The notes under the pieces: model-generated
Databases searched by the model: none
What the model was told of the DNA's origin: nothing
What the model saw: only the letters and a program-made list of their open reading frames with translations
Translations under genes and position numbers: made by a program
NCBI GenBank assembly: GCA_039030075.1
Contig: JBCCEW010000005.1
Span: 62,001 to 126,000, forward strand
DNA length: 64,000 bases
Direction: 5' to 3'
Origin: Myxococcota bacterium
Lineage (GTDB): Bacteria; Myxococcota_A; UBA9160; SMWR01
Shown: piece after piece, positions 61,003-64,000 of the stretch
How the letters are laid out: each line of letters begins with the position of its first letter
Numbering within the stretch: the stretch's first letter is position 1

Positions 61003-64000
61003 CTAGTCGTTCGCGCGCCAGCTCCGGATCTGGATGCCGCTGGTGGGCAGCGATCCCGGACAGTCGTTCTCGATCTGACCGTCGCTGGTGATCACCACCA
61101 CCTTGTTCTTGCAGCCGCCCGATGCGCCGCCGGTGTTCAGGTCGCCCACCGAGACCCGCGGACGGGTCGGGAGACCCTGACCGATCGCCTTCCGGCGCTT
61201 GTCCTCGGCGGTGCCGGGGTTCGAGGGGAAGCCCGGATCGCCGCAGTCGAAGGAGAAGCGGTAGAGGAAGGATTGGCCGGTCGCGTTGCACAGGCTGGCC
61301 GAGGTGGGCGCCGGCACGTAGGACGTCGTGATGATGTCGCCGAGGAAGATCACGCTGTTCGAGATGAACTTCTCCCGGTCGCGACCCGTCACGAAGAACC
61401 CCTTGCCGATGTCCGTGCAGTTCTTCAAGCCCGAGTCGATGTCCGCGATGTCGAGCAGGTCGTCCTCGGTGATCACCGCCGCGGTTCCGCCAGCAGCCAG
61501 CGGGTCCGTGTCCTTCACCACGTAGAAGTGGTTGTTGTTGGACTTGCCCGCCGGCGGAGAGCCCGGCGTGTCGTCCACGCCCGCGTCAGGAGCCGCGCGC
61601 TCGCCCGCACCCCACGCCAGGGTCAGCGTGTTGCCCTTCTTCGTCGCCGTCGGCGGGAAGAAGAAGCTCTGGAAGTGCGTGCTGCTGTCCCACGCGGCGG
61701 GCGGGGAGACCTCGTCGTTGCTGTGGTTGGCCTTGAAGAAGAGCTGGAAGGGCCAGTCGGGCTGACCGAGGCTCTTGTTCGCGATGGCGTTGTTGACCGG
61801 GTCGTCGCCGACGGGGGAGACCACCCAGCGCCACATGTTGCCGCCCAGGTCTCCGATGTAGATGACGTCCGCGTAGCCGTCGAAGTTGGTATCGAAGACC
61901 GCGGGCTGCGACGCGAAGGCGAAGTTCATCTCGTCGTAGGTGACCTGGCCGCCGCCGACGCTCACGTCGGAGGTGTGGAAGGCCTTGATGCCGAGCAGCT
62001 CACCGGTGGTGATGTCGACCATCATGATGGCCCGACCCCGCAGGTACTTGTCCGGGTCGGCGCTGTCGCAGGCCAGCCCCGCCGTCTGCTGGTGGTAGGC
62101 GATGTTGTTCGGGTCGCCGCAGACGTCGTAGCCCCCGCCGAACACCGCTACCCAGCGGTCGTGGGAGCCGTTGGGGTCACCGTCGACCCGTACCCGCACG
62201 CGGGTGATCACCGGCTCGCTCCAGGTGTTCCCCATCAGCTGCTTCGGATCGGGGCCGCCGGTCACGACGTCGTCGTCCGAATTCGGGTTCACGGCGACGC
62301 CACAGCTCTGGCAGGGGAACTCCCAGAAGTAGCGCGGGTAGGCCGTGTCACTCGGGTCGGTGACGTCGAGGGCGTAGTAGCTGCGGCCGCCGTCGCGGAG
62401 ACCGCCGATCAGCACCGTGCGCCACTGCTCCTTCTGCTTCGTGGCGGCATCCGGGTCGACCACCGTCGTGAACTGACCGCCACTGATGGTGCGGTAGATC
62501 CAGACGTCGCCTGCGGCGAGCGGACCGTCCACGAACGTGTCGGTACGCACGCTGCCCGGCGGCTGACTGAGCGGCAGCGACCAGATCTTGTCGCGGATCT
62601 CGCTCGGCATGAAGCCCATCAGCTCGGCGCCAGTGCCGCGATCATGGCGCTTCGGCGTGAGCGCGTTGTCCCACATGCCGGCGTGGATGCCGTGTAGCCA
62701 GCCGTCGTTGGCGCCCGCGTAGATCACGCGGTCGCGCTCGCGGTAGTCGTTGGCGAAGAGCTTGTAGGAGAGGCTGTTGATGGGTGCGTTCGGCGAGTCC
62801 ACGATCACCGGAGTGGAGTGGAAGATGTCGCCGAGCAGCACGTCGTTGCCGTTCGCGTCTTCGCGGTTGTCGCAGTCGGTCCCCAAGAGGGTGCCGAACT
62901 GGCAGCCGGCGATCTGACTCACCAGCTGGGGCACCAGCCCGTCGAGATCTGCCGTGGAGTTCGGGTTCGGGAGGTTGAAGGGCGCCTTCGCCAGCTGGGC
63001 GTCGGGAGCCGTGTCGAGCCCGAGGGTTGCGCGCGTCTGGGTGTGGGTGATGGTGCCCGAGGAGTTGTTGAAGAAGTTCGAGGCGCCCGCACCGAAGGCC
63101 AGCGAGCTGAAGCCGACCCGCAGCTTGCGGTCCGCCGGGTCCGGGACCTCATCCGCGGCATCCCACACCGCGTTCGACTCGGTCAGCAGGTTGCCGTTGG
63201 TCGGGCAGGGCGGGTCGAGCGTATCGTCGCCGATCGCGCACTTGTCGTCGGCGGTCAGGATGTCGCCCGTCGCCGTGAACTTGAAGCTCTTGAGGTGGCC
63301 CTCCCAGAAGGGGGTCAGGCCGCTCGGGCGGAAGTAACTGGTGTAGAAGGAGTCGCCGTCGGTGGTCCGGCTCGCGGGCACCGTCGCCGAAGTGAAGGCC
63401 TGGGTCTTCTGGAGAATGTCGACGATCTGCTCGATCAGCGCGTCGGCGAGCTCTTCCGCGTTGTTGCTCTGGCGGAACAGGCCGTTGGCGACGTCCGCGG
63501 TCTTCTGCAGCAGCTGGTTCGCCGGGCCGCCGGTGGTGAAGCCCACCGTGTAGACGTCGATCGTCTGAGTCCCGGCAAAATCTTCCTGGAAGTCGGCCGT
63601 CTGCATGTACATCGCGAGGTCGTCGAGGTACAGCGAGGTGTCGTTGCAGAAAGAGCAGGAGTCGTCGGGCTCTTCGTCGCCGGCCTCCGGCAGCAGGTCG
63701 TCGGGGTTGAAGTTGCCGACGAGGTCGTCGTAGCTGCCGTCCATGTTGTTGAAGTCGTCCTTCGTCGGCTCACCGTCGGTGATGATCACGACGAAGTTCC
63801 TCTGGCACTCGAGCTGGACTGGCGTGACAGGCGCACTCGCAATCGCCACTTCGACACCGGCGGTATCGAAGTCGTAGGCCGGGAAATCGTTGGTGTCGAC
63901 GCCGTCCGCGGGGTTCGTGCGACTCTGGAAGTAGCGGTAGACGTTGTAGAGGGTCTCGGCGAGGGGCGTCCACGTCTCACCCGAGAGGTCGTCGATGAAG
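61003..64000 (-). CDS. PilY1-like type IV pilus biogenesis/adhesin protein (N-terminus beyond window)
   Basis: The frame is open through the window end, so 999 residues of the C-terminal part are present. A von Willebrand factor A-like segment has FVVIITDGEPTKDDF. The C-terminal beta-propeller domain of PilY1/PilC carries DTNFDGYADVIYIGDLGGNMWRW, a D-x-N-x-D-G calcium loop. RDRVIYAGANDGWLHGIHAGMWD is a conserved PilY1 block. PilY1 sits at the type IV pilus tip, binds calcium and aids adhesion and pilus extension. No pilus gene is adjacent on this side. Confidence 0.85.
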   Translation of the reverse strand, partial: FIDDLSGETWTPLAETLYNVYRYFQSRTNPADGVDTNDFPAYDFDTAGVEVAIASAPVTPVQLECQRNFVVIITDGEPTKDDFNNMDGSYDDLVGNFNPDDLLPEAGDEEPDDSCSFCNDTSLYLDDLAMYMQTADFQEDFAGTQTIDVYTVGFTTGGPANQLLQKTADVANGLFRQSNNAEELADALIEQIVDILQKTQAFTSATVPASRTTDGDSFYTSYFRPSGLTPFWEGHLKSFKFTATGDILTADDKCAIGDDTLDPPCPTNGNLLTESNAVWDAADEVPDPADRKLRVGFSSLAFGAGASNFFNNSSGTITHTQTRATLGLDTAPDAQLAKAPFNLPNPNSTADLDGLVPQLVSQIAGCQFGTLLGTDCDNREDANGNDVLLGDIFHSTPVIVDSPNAPINSLSYKLFANDYRERDRVIYAGANDGWLHGIHAGMWDNALTPKRHDRGTGAELMGFMPSEIRDKIWSLPLSQPPGSVRTDTFVDGPLAAGDVWIYRTISGGQFTTVVDPDAATKQKEQWRTVLIGGLRDGGRSYYALDVTDPSDTAYPRYFWEFPCQSCGVAVNPNSDDDVVTGGPDPKQLMGNTWSEPVITRVRVRVDGDPNGSHDRWVAVFGGGYDVCGDPNNIAYHQQTAGLACDSADPDKYLRGRAIMMVDITTGELLGIKAFHTSDVSVGGGQVTYDEMNFAFASQPAVFDTNFDGYADVIYIGDLGGNMWRWVVSPVGDDPVNNAIANKSLGQPDWPFQLFFKANHSNDEVSPPAAWDSSTHFQSFFFPPTATKKGNTLTLAWGAGERAAPDAGVDDTPGSPPAGKSNNNHFYVVKDTDPLAAGGTAAVITEDDLLDIADIDSGLKNCTDIGKGFFVTGRDREKFISNSVIFLGDIITTSYVPAPTSASLCNATGQSFLYRFSFDCGDPGFPSNPGTAEDKRRKAIGQGLPTRPRVSVGDLNTGGASGGCKNKVVVITSDGQIENDCPGSLPTSGIQIRSWRAND

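Noticed and set aside
1-64000. CRISPR arrays, tRNA or rRNA genes, transposases, prophage genes
   Set aside because: I looked for repeat-spacer patterns, cloverleaf-like segments and integrase or transposase motifs and saw none.

Overview
This is a GC-rich, very gene-dense bacterial chromosome segment: about 54 protein genes, no intergenic gap over about 300 bp, and no tRNA, rRNA, CRISPR array or insertion sequence seen. The gene mix is many PEP-CTERM or IPTL-type surface proteins, thrombospondin type-3 calcium repeats, a PilY1-type pilus protein, four cytochromes P450 (one a sterol-demethylase type fused to ferredoxin), probable F420-linked oxidoreductases and many small-molecule catabolic enzymes. 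This suggests an uncultivated 'deltaproteobacterial' lineage (Myxococcota-like or Binatota-like). That assignment is an inference; no marker gene is present.

Layout. 1-1217: end of an IPTL-tailed protein and a PEP-CTERM protein. 9372-1405 (minus): one nearly unbroken nine-gene operon behind a MarR regulator with a perfect palindromic operator. It encodes amidohydrolases, a TauD dioxygenase, two cupins and a PaaK-type CoA ligase, and looks like a catabolic route for an amide or aromatic-type compound. 9551-20639: surface and secreted proteins (TSP3 protein, glycine-rich PEP-CTERM protein), a HAD phosphatase, and a TPM/TPR two-gene module flanked by direct repeats, the left one a decayed gene copy. 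20902-29805: one giant 2967-residue exported protein. 29861-32437: SDR, VOC and P450 genes. 32621-42989: PEP-CTERM proteins, a second P450, a Tat amidase, a His-rich membrane protein, a thioesterase, SnoaL-like proteins and the CYP51-ferredoxin fusion. 43140-46141: TetR, a halohydrin dehalogenase with a damaged 3' end, and a sensor histidine kinase. 46340-54622: sulfotransferase, acyl-CoA synthetase, kinase-like phosphotransferase, TetR, TauD, sulfatase and SDR. 54764-60951: LLM oxidoreductase, P450, RND/MMPL transporter and DoxX-type membrane proteins. 61003-64000: PilY1-like pilus tip protein, cut by the window end.

How the genes fit together. The enzymes form several small, separately regulated catabolic cassettes (MarR, TetR, TetR) that oxidise, hydrolyse, desulfate, dehalogenate and CoA-activate organic molecules. 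Between them sit many sorted surface proteins whose sorting enzyme (exosortase) is not in this window. The most notable items are the CYP51-ferredoxin fusion, the halohydrin dehalogenase with complete family signature motifs, a gene whose C-terminal codons plus stop are repeated three times in tandem, and a two-gene module bounded by an intact and a decayed copy of the same gene.
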